Source: Eisenbergiella tayi (GTDB lineage: Bacteria; Bacillota; Clostridia; Lachnospirales; Lachnospiraceae). Taken from it: a stretch of 64,000 nt of DNA. Each line of letters opens with the position of its first letter. Within the stretch, counting starts at the first letter, position 1. Below the pieces are notes generated by a model. The model was not told where the DNA came from. It saw nothing but the letters and a program-made list of their open reading frames with translations, and did no database searches. Location: positions 420,599 through 484,598 of the forward strand of contig NZ_MPDJ01000002.1 in assembly GCF_001881565.1 (NCBI RefSeq), written 5' to 3'. A program made the translations under genes and the position numbers. Positions 35,187-43,612 of the stretch are shown here, one piece after another.

Positions 35187-35356
35187 GAAGGCACCTCACC
35201 TTCTCCATACATAAGCGTATCCATCGCTAACAGCAGTTCCGTTTCACTTTTGAATTCCAGCACCTTCTCCTCTGCTGTCAGCTTACCCTGCCAGGTATAA
35301 TTGCAGCATTCCTCTATACACACCTCAAACGTCATCTGAGCCTGTTCCTCTCTCAT
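35183..35356 (-). CDS. Small protein coupled to the GAF-receiver gene
   Basis: A 57-residue acidic protein starting at the ATG at 35356 with a strong AAGGAGG site. It contains a beta/helix pattern (MTFEVCIEECCNYTWQGKLT, then VLEFKSETELLLAMDTLM) that I recall from small partner proteins next to response regulators, but no named family is certain. Its stop overlaps the GTG start of the next gene, a sign of coupled translation. Confidence 0.65.
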   Translation of the reverse strand: MREEQAQMTFEVCIEECCNYTWQGKLTAEEKVLEFKSETELLLAMDTLMYGEGEVPS

Positions 35357-35398
35357 ACGCGCCTCCTTTTTTGTATCAGAATAGCAGAAAAAAATAAG

Positions 35399-35438
35399 AA
35401 AAACGCGAACCTTACCAATTTGTCAGGTTCGCGTTTTT
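35399..35438. terminator. Bidirectional terminator
   Basis: AAAACGCGAACCT and AGGTTCGCGTTTT form a perfect stem with a 12-base loop, flanked by A on the left and T on the right. It separates the response-regulator gene from the small-protein gene. Confidence 0.8.
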
Positions 35439-35468
35439 ATCTTCCGTAATTCCCGCTCTGATTCGGGA

Positions 35469-36167
35469 TTATTTTTCCATAACCTCCAGCATATACCCTT
35501 CTTTCCGGAAGCTCATCAGAGAGATTTCATCCGAAACAGCCAGCTTATTTTTCAGCCGGGACATACATTTCCAAAGGGCTCCTGCATTCCCGGACATGGG
35601 CTGCTTCCATACTCCCTCATAGATCTCATCCGCACTCAAGATTCTGCCTTCGTTCCTTAACAGAAACAGAAGGACAGAAAACTCACGCGCGGTCAGCCGC
35701 ATATCCTTTCCGTCCAGAAAAGCACGAAGCGCCACGGTATCCAGCGACAGCGGGCCGCGGGCCAGGACTTCCGCCTGCTCCGCATCCCTTCGGTTCATCC
35801 TTGCCAGACGGAGCTGGGCATTGACACGGGCAACAAATTCATCCACATCATAGGGTTTTGTAATATAGTCATTGCCGCCTGCCACAAGCCCTTCAATGAT
35901 TTCACTCTTTTCATCCAGAGCCGTCAGAAACAGCACCGGAGCGGATGTGGCAGGACGGATTTTTTCACAAAAGGCAAGACCGTTTCCGTCAGGCAGCATA
36001 ATATCCAGCACCAGAGCGTCCGGCGTATGTTCCCGGAGCAGCTCCTGCGTCTCTTTAAGGGTGGAGGCGCACAGCACCATGAAGCCCTCTCTCTCAAGAA
36101 TACGCCTGTTGATGCGCTGAATATTCTTATCATCCTCCACCAGCAGGATTGTTCCCTTTTCATTCAT
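35469..36167 (-). CDS. OmpR-family response regulator
   Basis: 232 residues. Receiver domain (1-~120) with ILLVEDD, phospho-acceptor Asp in LVLDIMLPDG and Lys in YITKPYDVDEF; C-terminal winged helix (~130-230) with LTAREFSVLLFLLRNEG. It overlaps the kinase gene by 8 bases and is its partner. The receiver is similar to that in the GAF-receiver protein encoded downstream. Confidence 0.9.
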   Translation of the reverse strand: MNEKGTILLVEDDKNIQRINRRILEREGFMVLCASTLKETQELLREHTPDALVLDIMLPDGNGLAFCEKIRPATSAPVLFLTALDEKSEIIEGLVAGGNDYITKPYDVDEFVARVNAQLRLARMNRRDAEQAEVLARGPLSLDTVALRAFLDGKDMRLTAREFSVLLFLLRNEGRILSADEIYEGVWKQPMSGNAGALWKCMSRLKNKLAVSDEISLMSFRKEGYMLEVMEK

Positions 36168-38106
36168 GTTCCGCGCCCTCCTTTACCGGCAGAGTAAACC
36201 AAATCCGCGTTCCTTCGCCTTCCGCGCTCTCAGCGCCAATCATGCCGCCATGCTCTTCTATGATTGTTCTGCAGATAGTGAGTCCCAGGCCTGCGCCGCC
36301 TTCCCCGCCCCGTCTGAAACGCTCGAATACATGAGGAAGAAACTCAGGGCTGATACCATCGCCGTTGTCCGCAACACTCACCCTGAGCTGCTTCCCCAGA
36401 TTTTCCACCCGGACGGAAACCCTGCCCTTTCCCGTATGTTTGTTGGCATTGCTCAGCAGATTGATGAGCACCTGAACCAGCTGTCCGGCATCCCCCTCCA
36501 CGGAGGGCAGATCCGGATCCACCTCCGCCGTCAGTATATTTTCTTTCTGCTTAAACATAGACTGATAAATCCGGACAGTCTCCAGCACAAGGGAATCCAG
36601 AGCCAGAACCCCTCTGCCTTCCGCCGCTCCCTGTATCCGCCCAAGCCCCACAAGGCTTGTTACCATCCCGGCCAGCCGCCTGGCCTCGGCGGAAATGGCG
36701 GTCAGATCCATAACCGTTTCCTCATCCACCATACCTGCCCTGATGTTCTGTGCCGCAAACTGCGCATTGACGGAAATAACTGTCAGGGGTGTTTTCATCT
36801 CGTGGGAGACATCCGTATAAAACTGATTCTTCAGCCGGTTCATCTCCTCCAGCATTTCCTTTTCCGCCGCCATGCTCTCTTCCCTCTCCCTCGCCTGGCG
36901 CACTTCCTGCATGGTTCCGAAAAACATTGCCGTCATGGCAAACAGAACAAAAACGGCCATCGCCATTTCCGATATCGAAAACCGCAGCGCAGGCAGAAGA
37001 AGGATATCCCGGTGATACAGCGTATCCCAAAGGGCCGCCGCCAGCAGGAAGGCAAAGCCAAGCAGCACAGCGAGCTGTGCCGCCCCCGGTTTCTTCCAGC
37101 ACAGGAACAGCCGTATAAAAAAATACAGGGCAATTCCCGCCAGCAGCACGATCCGCCATACCGCAGTATAGGATATCAGCAGCGTGGAACCGAACAAATC
37201 GATTCCGGCGAAGCCCGCACAAACAAGACTGGCGGCAGGCGGGAACCATTTGGGCAGCACCCCGGGAAACAGCAGATAAAGAAGCCACACAAGCAGAATT
37301 CCGCTCAATGGCATGGTCAGATATTCCAGCCGGAACACCGCCGTCCAGGGCAGTCCCGGCAGAACGGAGTCCAGTATCCGCTGTCCCGTAACTCCGGTCC
37401 GGAGGAACCAGGTAAGACAGAACAGGGCAAACAGCAGATTCGGCTTATACCCCTTCATCATCAGATAAAGGATAAAATGGACAAGAAACAGCACCAGATA
37501 GCACCCCATCAATATCACTTCCGGCCACAGGTTCCGGAACGTATACCGGTTAATCCATTCCGGCATACCTATGTAGAGAGTGCCATGCGTGCCTCCGTCC
37601 TTATGCGTAAAATTGGATGCCTGCTGTACAATGACAATCTCACCGTCGGCATCCGGCGATACCGGAAGCTGATAATATTTTACACCGGGCACCGTTGTCT
37701 CCCGGCTGTCCCCGGGCACCCCGGCTTCAAAAAGCAGCTTCCCGTTCACGTACATTCTGCTGGCAAAGTCCACACTATAACCGCAGATGAGATAGCTTCC
37801 GGGAAGTATCCTGATCCGCATCCGGCTGGTAGCATACTGGATTTCATTTCCCGGCTGTCCTACGCGGATATCCGTCCGCCCTTCAAATTCCTGCGGGGTC
37901 AGCAGCGCATTCGGCACATATTCCACATCCCCGGTAAGCCGCACCGCCGTCTGCATAAGTTCCGTATCCTCCAGAACCCATATGCCGTCTGCGGAAACAG
38001 CCGTCCTGATATCATCCGTACGGGGCTTGATTCCCCATACCAAAAACATCACTAATACGATCAGCGGCAGGACGGCAGCCAATGTCCATCTTTCTTTTTT
38101 TTCCAA
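36160..38106 (-). CDS. Histidine kinase with 7TM-DISM sensor
   Basis: About 648 residues. An N-terminal membrane helix, an extracellular 7TMR-DISM-like beta domain (~60-190), seven membrane helices (~200-390), then HisKA with DVSHEMKTPLTVIS and HATPase (N-box LINLLSNANKHTG; GGAGLGLTICR). A TTG at 38106 is chosen as start because GGGAGGGG lies upstream; a TTG further up at 38139 lacks such a site. It pairs with the OmpR regulator and probably senses an extracellular ligand such as a sugar or cell-wall fragment. Confidence 0.88.
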   Translation of the reverse strand: MEKKERWTLAAVLPLIVLVMFLVWGIKPRTDDIRTAVSADGIWVLEDTELMQTAVRLTGDVEYVPNALLTPQEFEGRTDIRVGQPGNEIQYATSRMRIRILPGSYLICGYSVDFASRMYVNGKLLFEAGVPGDSRETTVPGVKYYQLPVSPDADGEIVIVQQASNFTHKDGGTHGTLYIGMPEWINRYTFRNLWPEVILMGCYLVLFLVHFILYLMMKGYKPNLLFALFCLTWFLRTGVTGQRILDSVLPGLPWTAVFRLEYLTMPLSGILLVWLLYLLFPGVLPKWFPPAASLVCAGFAGIDLFGSTLLISYTAVWRIVLLAGIALYFFIRLFLCWKKPGAAQLAVLLGFAFLLAAALWDTLYHRDILLLPALRFSISEMAMAVFVLFAMTAMFFGTMQEVRQAREREESMAAEKEMLEEMNRLKNQFYTDVSHEMKTPLTVISVNAQFAAQNIRAGMVDEETVMDLTAISAEARRLAGMVTSLVGLGRIQGAAEGRGVLALDSLVLETVRIYQSMFKQKENILTAEVDPDLPSVEGDAGQLVQVLINLLSNANKHTGKGRVSVRVENLGKQLRVSVADNGDGISPEFLPHVFERFRRGGEGGAGLGLTICRTIIEEHGGMIGAESAEGEGTRIWFTLPVKEGAEHE

Positions 38107-38177
38107 TATATCACCGCCCCTCCCTCTGTTTATAACCAACCGTTATATTCTTTCCTTTTTTCCTTCCGAAGGAACTG

Positions 38178-38498
38178 TCACTTCCTTTTACGGTACTTCT
38201 TTTCTATAATCCGGGTATAGAAAGCCATGGCTATTATAGTCTCTATTATTATCCCTACAGTGGAAAACAGAATGAATGGAGCAGTCTGTCTGCTTAACAG
38301 CGGAAATCCCAGAATTATAAAAACAACGCCAAATATGCACAGCATTTTCCCTACCGCATAATTATATTTCTTATAATCCGTCACTTCAAACATCTCTATA
38401 TTGGCCCATACACCTACCGCCTTTTTCGAAAAAAAGGCAAAGATACCTATGGCAATAACCGCAATTCCCACGAAAGCCCAAATTATAAATCCCAACAT
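38178..38498 (-). CDS. DUF3784-like small membrane protein
   Basis: 106 residues with three hydrophobic helices and the pattern KYNYAVGKMLCIFGVVFIILG, matching my memory of the DUF3784 family of Firmicutes membrane proteins. Function unknown. It precedes the kinase gene by about 70 bases on the same strand, so it may be co-transcribed. Confidence 0.65.
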   Translation of the reverse strand: MLGFIIWAFVGIAVIAIGIFAFFSKKAVGVWANIEMFEVTDYKKYNYAVGKMLCIFGVVFIILGFPLLSRQTAPFILFSTVGIIIETIIAMAFYTRIIEKKYRKRK

Positions 38499-38559
38499 GA
38501 CTGCTTCCTCCTGATTCTTAAAATAAACACCCTGGTAAAGCTGTTCATCAGATATTTAA

Positions 38560-39108
38560 TCACATCTCATCCCTATCCTTTATTAAGGCTGAAAACCGTT
38601 CCGCTATCGCGGCGGCATTTATATGCCAATCCACCGTCCCGTCCACATACATGACCGGACAGGTAAGAGTTTCCGCCCATTCCCCGATCCCTGACAGGGA
38701 ACGTGCGGCGGCAAAATCAAAAAACTGCTGTTCCTGTTCATACATATCACCGCCCTTGCAGACGCGATCCCCGTATTTTTCACGGGAACGTTGTTTTATC
38801 CGCGACATACGCACCTCATGCGGAGCCGTGATCCCTACGGCAAGCTCGTACAGCCGCTGTATCTCGTCCCCAAAATCTCCTGTGACGGCGGTGATGACAA
38901 ACGAACCATATTTTTCGATATCGGAAAGCATCAGCTCCAGGCAATCCTTTCGTGACCTTTTAACCGTATACGGGATCTCCGATTTTTCAAAATAATAATC
39001 CTCTATATCCATGTGCCTGAACCCCAGCAGCCCCGCCAGTTCCCGTCCAAGCGTAGTCTTTCCGCTCCCATTTGCCCCGAAAATAATTATACCATGTGTT
39101 TTATCCAA
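38560..39108 (-). CDS. Small P-loop kinase-like protein
   Basis: 182 residues with a Walker A loop GANGSGKTTLGREL near residue 11 and a fold like adenylate/shikimate kinases (lid region around SRIKQRSREKYGDRV). It likely phosphorylates a small metabolite or antibiotic, but the substrate is not recognisable. Single gene, divergent from the flavin reductase. Confidence 0.7.
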   Translation of the reverse strand: MDKTHGIIIFGANGSGKTTLGRELAGLLGFRHMDIEDYYFEKSEIPYTVKRSRKDCLELMLSDIEKYGSFVITAVTGDFGDEIQRLYELAVGITAPHEVRMSRIKQRSREKYGDRVCKGGDMYEQEQQFFDFAAARSLSGIGEWAETLTCPVMYVDGTVDWHINAAAIAERFSALIKDRDEM

Positions 39109-39213
39109 GGAATCGTCCCCTCTCTTATTCTACTTGATTATATCAAAGAACGGTTAAAAAGAATATATCCCATTCTGCATACTTTTTTGTAACAATATGC
39201 ATACGGTACAAAG

Positions 39214-39242
39214 TTGATTAATGTGGAAAAATGTGCTACGAT
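39214..39242 (+). promoter_or_regulatory. Promoter of the flavodoxin-like reductase gene
   Basis: TTGATT (39214-39219), 17-base spacer, TACGAT (39237-39242) preceded by TGC as an extended -10. Confidence 0.55.
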
Positions 39243-39299
39243 TGATACGTTGATATAATAACATTTACATAACGTAATGCGAAGTCAGGAGGTGCTGAA

Positions 39300-39866
39300 A
39301 TGAAAGTTGTAATAGTATGGTCAAGTCCCAATGAAAATGGTTTAACCGCCTCAGCAAAAGAAAGTTTCCTGTCCGGACTAAAAAAAGCGGGAACGGAATA
39401 TGAGGAAGTACATCTGAACAAATTTAAAACCGAACACTGCCTCGCCTGCGGGAATGGCTGGGGGACCTGTCGTTCCGAAGGACGCTGCATCATAAAAGAT
39501 GATTTCGAATCCATTTACCGAAAGCTCATGGAAGCCGATGGGATCGTCTTTATTTCAGCCGTATACTGGCACGATGTAACCGAACATATGAAAGCATTTA
39601 TCGACCGGCTCCGCAGGTGTGAAACAGGCCATAATGGATTTTTGGCCCAGAAACGCTGTATCTTAATCGCCTGCGCAGGAGGCACCGGCTTAGGTGCTGT
39701 TGAGTGTCTGTATAATATGGAAGAGGCGTTAAAGCACATGGGGATGAGAGCCTATGATCGGATTCCTGTTATCCGTTATAACAGGGATTATATGCTTCCG
39801 GCGCTGGAGCAGGCCGGTGAGGTGTACGTTGAACGGTTAAAAGACGGGTTTGATATGCGGTATTGA
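39300..39866 (+). CDS. NADPH-dependent FMN reductase-like flavoprotein
   Basis: 188 residues with the flavodoxin-like fold: N-terminal VVIVWSSPNENGLTAS binds the FMN phosphate, and AVYWHDVTEHMKAFIDRL is the typical second flavin loop. A Cys-rich stretch (CLACGNGWGTC) suggests an iron-sulfur flavoprotein or NAD(P)H oxidoreductase variant. Electron partner unknown. An AGGAGG site sets the start. Confidence 0.8.
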   Translation: MKVVIVWSSPNENGLTASAKESFLSGLKKAGTEYEEVHLNKFKTEHCLACGNGWGTCRSEGRCIIKDDFESIYRKLMEADGIVFISAVYWHDVTEHMKAFIDRLRRCETGHNGFLAQKRCILIACAGGTGLGAVECLYNMEEALKHMGMRAYDRIPVIRYNRDYMLPALEQAGEVYVERLKDGFDMRY

Positions 39867-39927
39867 TTCTGCATAATTAATAGCCTTTATCATTTGATAT
39901 TTCTATATGTAAGATTGTTTCTCCTTT

Positions 39928-39994
39928 GCCGGAAATACGACATCCGCGCTGCCCCTGATAAGCAGCGGCGGTTGCCGTATTCCGGCTTCTTTTG
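39928..39994 (+). terminator. Large structured terminator
   Basis: GCCGGAA...TTCCGGC closes a long hairpin with an inner GCTGC/GCAGC stem, followed by TTCTTTTG. Confidence 0.65.
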
Positions 39995-40123
39995 CGGTTT
40001 CCAATCTATTAATATCCCCTTCTCCGATTCCATGAAACTATAATGTATAATGATAATTAGAAACGGATAAAATTTATCAGAAGAACTATTTAAAATTTGA
40101 ATAGATACAAGGAGTTAGTGATA

Positions 40124-40354
40124 ATGGAAACTAGCTGGAAATCTGTCGCCAAAGATGGCAATCCGGTAACAGACGGAGAATATTTGGTAACAGCCATTAC
40201 AGAATCAGGAAAGTACGACACAAAAATAGGGGAATGGCAAAGAGGTTATTGGAACTTTGATACAAGCATCGTTATAGCTTATGCCGCAAAACCAAAACCA
40301 TACCAATGGTCCTTATTTAAAAGTGATATGGAAGGAATTAAATATATCTTGTGA
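40124..40354 (+). CDS. Small protein resembling DUF551
   Basis: A 76-residue protein with SWKSVAKDGNPVTDGEYLV at the start and a Trp-rich end, a pattern I associate with DUF551-type small proteins often found in phage-derived regions. AAGGAG sets the start. Function unknown. Confidence 0.5.
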   Translation: METSWKSVAKDGNPVTDGEYLVTAITESGKYDTKIGEWQRGYWNFDTSIVIAYAAKPKPYQWSLFKSDMEGIKYIL

Positions 40355-40543
40355 TTATTCAAAGCTTTCAGTCTTTCCCAATGCATTTTCTATTGCCTTT
40401 AGTACCGTATTGCTGGTAAGTGCAGCGCCGGATATGGCATCAACCTTCAGGGATTGTTCATCACAGACAGCTTCAGCAATTTGCTTTGCCTGCGCCATGT
40501 AGGCGGTCTTATGCTCAATCACTTCAATATTAACGATTGGAAC
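40355..40543 (-). pseudogene. Fragment of an FMN-binding domain protein
   Basis: In the minus direction the frame encodes ...HKTAYMAQAKQIAEA and VDAISGAALTSNTVLKAIENAL, the end of an FMN-binding (PF04205) domain where flavin is bound through the SGA(T)LTS motif. A stop codon lies just before the fragment, so the 5' part is missing. It sits immediately downstream of the ABC transporter operon. Confidence 0.65.
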
Positions 40544-40546
40544 CCC

Positions 40547-41200
40547 CTAACCACGCCGTCCCTTATAAATGTCCAGTTTTCCCTCATCTATCGCATAGAT
40601 ATGAGTGCAAAGTGTTTCCAAATCATCATAATTGTGGGAAGTCATGAGAATTGTCCGTCCCTCCGCCTGGAGGATGCGGATAATTTCTTTTATATCATTG
40701 CAGGTCTTATAATCGAGTGCATTAAATGGTTCGTCCAAAATCAATATATCCTGGTTTTCCATAATGGCCTGTGCGATGCCAAGCTTTTGCTTCATACCCA
40801 GGGAGTAATGCTCCACCTTTGTTTTATCCTCCGGATCGAGTCCCACCTTCTGCATGGCGGAACGAATTTCTTTATCGCCGGCCACACCGCGGATTCCAGC
40901 CAGATACCGCAGATTCTGCAGTCCTGTATTAAGACCGATAAAACCGGGGGAGTTTATCAGAACACCCATGTTTTCAGGAAAATCACGTCCTTTGCCCAGG
41001 ACCTGACCTCTCACACAGACCTGTCCGCTGTCCGGGATCAGGAAGCCGCAGATAAGGTTGAACAGGACCGACTTCCCACTCCCGTTAGCCCCGACTATGC
41101 CAACAGTGCTCCCCTTTTCCACATTCAGGGAAATGCCGGACAGAACGCGCCGTCCGGAAAAGCTCTTGCTTACTTGTTTTAATGAAATAATGGGTTCCAT
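40547..41200 (-). CDS. ABC transporter ATPase
   Basis: 217 residues with Walker A GANGSGKSVLFN, signature YSLGMKQKLGIAQ, Walker B ILILDEPFNALD and H-loop TSHNYDD. The fold matches peptide/antibiotic-export ATPases of the BcrA type. It is the last gene of an operon with two permease genes encoded just upstream. Confidence 0.88.
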   Translation of the reverse strand: MEPIISLKQVSKSFSGRRVLSGISLNVEKGSTVGIVGANGSGKSVLFNLICGFLIPDSGQVCVRGQVLGKGRDFPENMGVLINSPGFIGLNTGLQNLRYLAGIRGVAGDKEIRSAMQKVGLDPEDKTKVEHYSLGMKQKLGIAQAIMENQDILILDEPFNALDYKTCNDIKEIIRILQAEGRTILMTSHNYDDLETLCTHIYAIDEGKLDIYKGRRG

Positions 41201-41212
41201 AGATTATCCTCC

Positions 41213-42697
41213 TTAATGATTGAACAGACGCTTAATACCCCGGCCGGAAAGCCAGAGGAGCAGGGCCAGGGAACAAGTCCCCAGCAGCACGGCTGCAGCC
41301 GCTCCCGGCATGGTTCCGCCCGTCTGCGGAAGGTTCAGCCGCGCCAGACTGGAAAGCCCTGCCGGGAGCCATGAAACGGGCAGCACACAAAGAAAATGCA
41401 GCAGTACAACGGTCACAAACCCTGCCGTCGCCTGCCCCGTCACGCATAAGACCGACAGGATCAGCAGGAATTGAAACCCAACGTCCAAAAGCTTCAGCCC
41501 CACTGCGGTTACGCTCAGGCCTATATCCGGTGAAAAGCCCAACAGCAGGGGCGGAACGGCAGCCGCAAGAATAAGCAGACATCCATATAGAAGTATCCAG
41601 AGAAGCCCGATACAGAGGATCGCCTCCAGAAGCTCCTTTCTCCGCCGCAGGCGGATTGTCAGAAAAACGGAGCGTTCCCCAATAGCCTGCGTGCAGAATA
41701 CCCCCAGCGGCCACAGGGGAAGTACTTCAATGGCCAGCAGTGCCATAAAGCCCATCGGATAAAAAGATCCGGTGCCGTGCCCCGCAAACAGGCGGATCAG
41801 CCAATCCGTACTATCCTCCGGCACTCCGCCGGAAATCCAGGTCCAGGCCGTCACAAGAAAAATCAGGCCAGTCAGAAGCAGTCCGTTTTTTCCGGTAAAC
41901 AGGACACGTCGGTAATAGGGCCCCAGTCCCTTTTTACCACGGACGGACACTGAAAACCGCAAGTACCACCTTCGGGTGACAAGCCACACCATTCCCATCG
42001 TCACAATTGCCGTGGTCACAGCAGTCAGCGGCAGGCGCCATGGCTCCGCCAGATTGTGAAGCAGAAACACCCAGTGGTTCCATCCTGTCAAAAACACAAA
42101 GGGCGGGCGGGACATAACCGGCAGCTTAATCCAGAGTGCTGCGAATAAATAGAGCGCCAAGAGCAGCTTGACTGCCAGGGAACGGCTGCAAAAGTGGCCC
42201 AGGCAAAGGGCCGTCAGGGCAATCAGCCAGTATCCCAAAAGCATCTGTCCGGCACAGCAGAGGACTGCGGCCCATGGCGACGGAAAATACCCCTGCAGAA
42301 GTGTAAATACTTCCTTCCACTGTCCTGCCGGTGATTCCGGCCAGCTTCCGTCGATGGGAAGCCCCAGACCGGAGCATAGAAGCGCTGCCATCTGCACAAG
42401 CCAGAAGAATACCGCAATCACAGACAGAGCCCGCCATTTGCGGAAAAAGTACCGTCCATACGTCCCATACCGCACCAGTACAAAAAGCATATCGTCCTCC
42501 ATCACACCGGTACAGAGAAACAGGAAAACAGGAAGTACGGCGAAAACGAAATAATACTGATCATTCAGGACGGCCAGTAAATGAAACTGAAGCAAGCCTT
42601 GCGCACTTCCCCTCTCACTCAGCCCGAACAAAAGGGATAACCCAAAAATCAGGAAAAACTTCCCCCGGCCGACCATCATCCACATACGGTTCATCAT
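41213..42697 (-). CDS. Large ABC transporter permease
   Basis: 494 residues with about twelve hydrophobic helices and no other recognisable domain. Its position between another permease gene (4 bases away) and the ATPase (12 bases away) marks it as part of this ABC complex. Cargo unknown; peptides are likely in view of the GHKL/LytTR regulators next door. Confidence 0.7.
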   Translation of the reverse strand: MMNRMWMMVGRGKFFLIFGLSLLFGLSERGSAQGLLQFHLLAVLNDQYYFVFAVLPVFLFLCTGVMEDDMLFVLVRYGTYGRYFFRKWRALSVIAVFFWLVQMAALLCSGLGLPIDGSWPESPAGQWKEVFTLLQGYFPSPWAAVLCCAGQMLLGYWLIALTALCLGHFCSRSLAVKLLLALYLFAALWIKLPVMSRPPFVFLTGWNHWVFLLHNLAEPWRLPLTAVTTAIVTMGMVWLVTRRWYLRFSVSVRGKKGLGPYYRRVLFTGKNGLLLTGLIFLVTAWTWISGGVPEDSTDWLIRLFAGHGTGSFYPMGFMALLAIEVLPLWPLGVFCTQAIGERSVFLTIRLRRRKELLEAILCIGLLWILLYGCLLILAAAVPPLLLGFSPDIGLSVTAVGLKLLDVGFQFLLILSVLCVTGQATAGFVTVVLLHFLCVLPVSWLPAGLSSLARLNLPQTGGTMPGAAAAVLLGTCSLALLLWLSGRGIKRLFNH

Positions 42698-42701
42698 AGG
42701 C

Positions 42702-43463
42702 CTACACCTGATAAATGGAGCGCTTTTTCACCTTTTGATAATAGAACGCCGCCGCTCCCATCACAATACACATCAAAACCGGCCCCGCCGCAAAGGATGA
42801 GGCATGAACAGCCGAAGCGCTTAAGCTGCCGGGCTCAAAGGCTGTTACAAAACGAAGTCCCGGCATACCAAGGACTGCCCAAAAGAAATTCTCCAAAATG
42901 ACATAGATAAATGGACCTGTCAGGATTACGAATATATTGCTGCCATAAAGAGCCAGCACAAAACCCAGCGTCATTGTCAGTATGCCCATCAGCCCCTTCC
43001 ATATAGAAAGCAATAACGCATAGAGAACCGGCGTTTCGGCATACAAGTCCAGGAAAACATGGGCGTAGCCCACGGGGAGCGGCCAAAGCTTCTGCGGCGC
43101 CCTGACATACAGCGCAAACAGTGCGGAGACGAAATAGGGTATCATAATAATGCTAAATGCAGCTGCCGCACATGCCCCCCACTTTGCTGTCAGATAACGA
43201 TGCCTGCTGATCCGGGGCAGGGTGTAGGTCAGAAAACGATCCCGGCGTTCATAGTAAAGCTGCCAGCAAATCGGGACGGTAACAAACAGGGGAAACAAAA
43301 GGCTTAAAAACTCGGTGCCGATTTCCCATGGGTCAAGTTCAAAATGGATTGTATACTCACGATACAGGGTACAGGATAGAATACAGGTCAGCAGGGTAAG
43401 GAGACACGTTGTGAACAGGACCGGCCTGGCTATTTTCTTTCCCTCTAAAATAAAATTTCGCAT
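42702..43463 (-). CDS. ABC-2 type permease
   Basis: 253 residues with six hydrophobic helices, typical of ABC-2 permeases. First gene of the operon that continues with the large permease and ATPase. Confidence 0.7.
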   Translation of the reverse strand: MRNFILEGKKIARPVLFTTCLLTLLTCILSCTLYREYTIHFELDPWEIGTEFLSLLFPLFVTVPICWQLYYERRDRFLTYTLPRISRHRYLTAKWGACAAAAFSIIMIPYFVSALFALYVRAPQKLWPLPVGYAHVFLDLYAETPVLYALLLSIWKGLMGILTMTLGFVLALYGSNIFVILTGPFIYVILENFFWAVLGMPGLRFVTAFEPGSLSASAVHASSFAAGPVLMCIVMGAAAFYYQKVKKRSIYQV

Positions 43464-43539
43464 GTCAGCACTTCCTTTCCATTGAATTTATGTGTTTGCT
43501 CCTTTATATTAGCATCCTCCTTCATAAAGACAAGACTTT

Positions 43540-43592
43540 GGGAACAAACAGGGGTTTTATGGGAACGAAACGGCCCGCCCCATAAAACCCCT
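43540..43592 (-). terminator. Strong hairpin and direct repeats between kinase and ABC genes
   Basis: CAGGGGTTTTATGGG (43549-43563) and its exact complement (43578-43592) form a 15-pair stem after the kinase stop. GGGAACAAA (43540) and GGGAACGAA (43561) are 21 bases apart, the pitch of two helical turns, and might be sites for the LytTR regulator controlling the ABC operon. The T-run after the stem is weak. Confidence 0.5.
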
Positions 43593-43612
43593 GCTATGGT
43601 ATTCTTCAATTT

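Noticed and set aside
36166..38055. Long open frame opposite the 7TM histidine kinase
   Set aside because: Antisense to a clear kinase with all motifs; the composition is biased and no family is recognisable.
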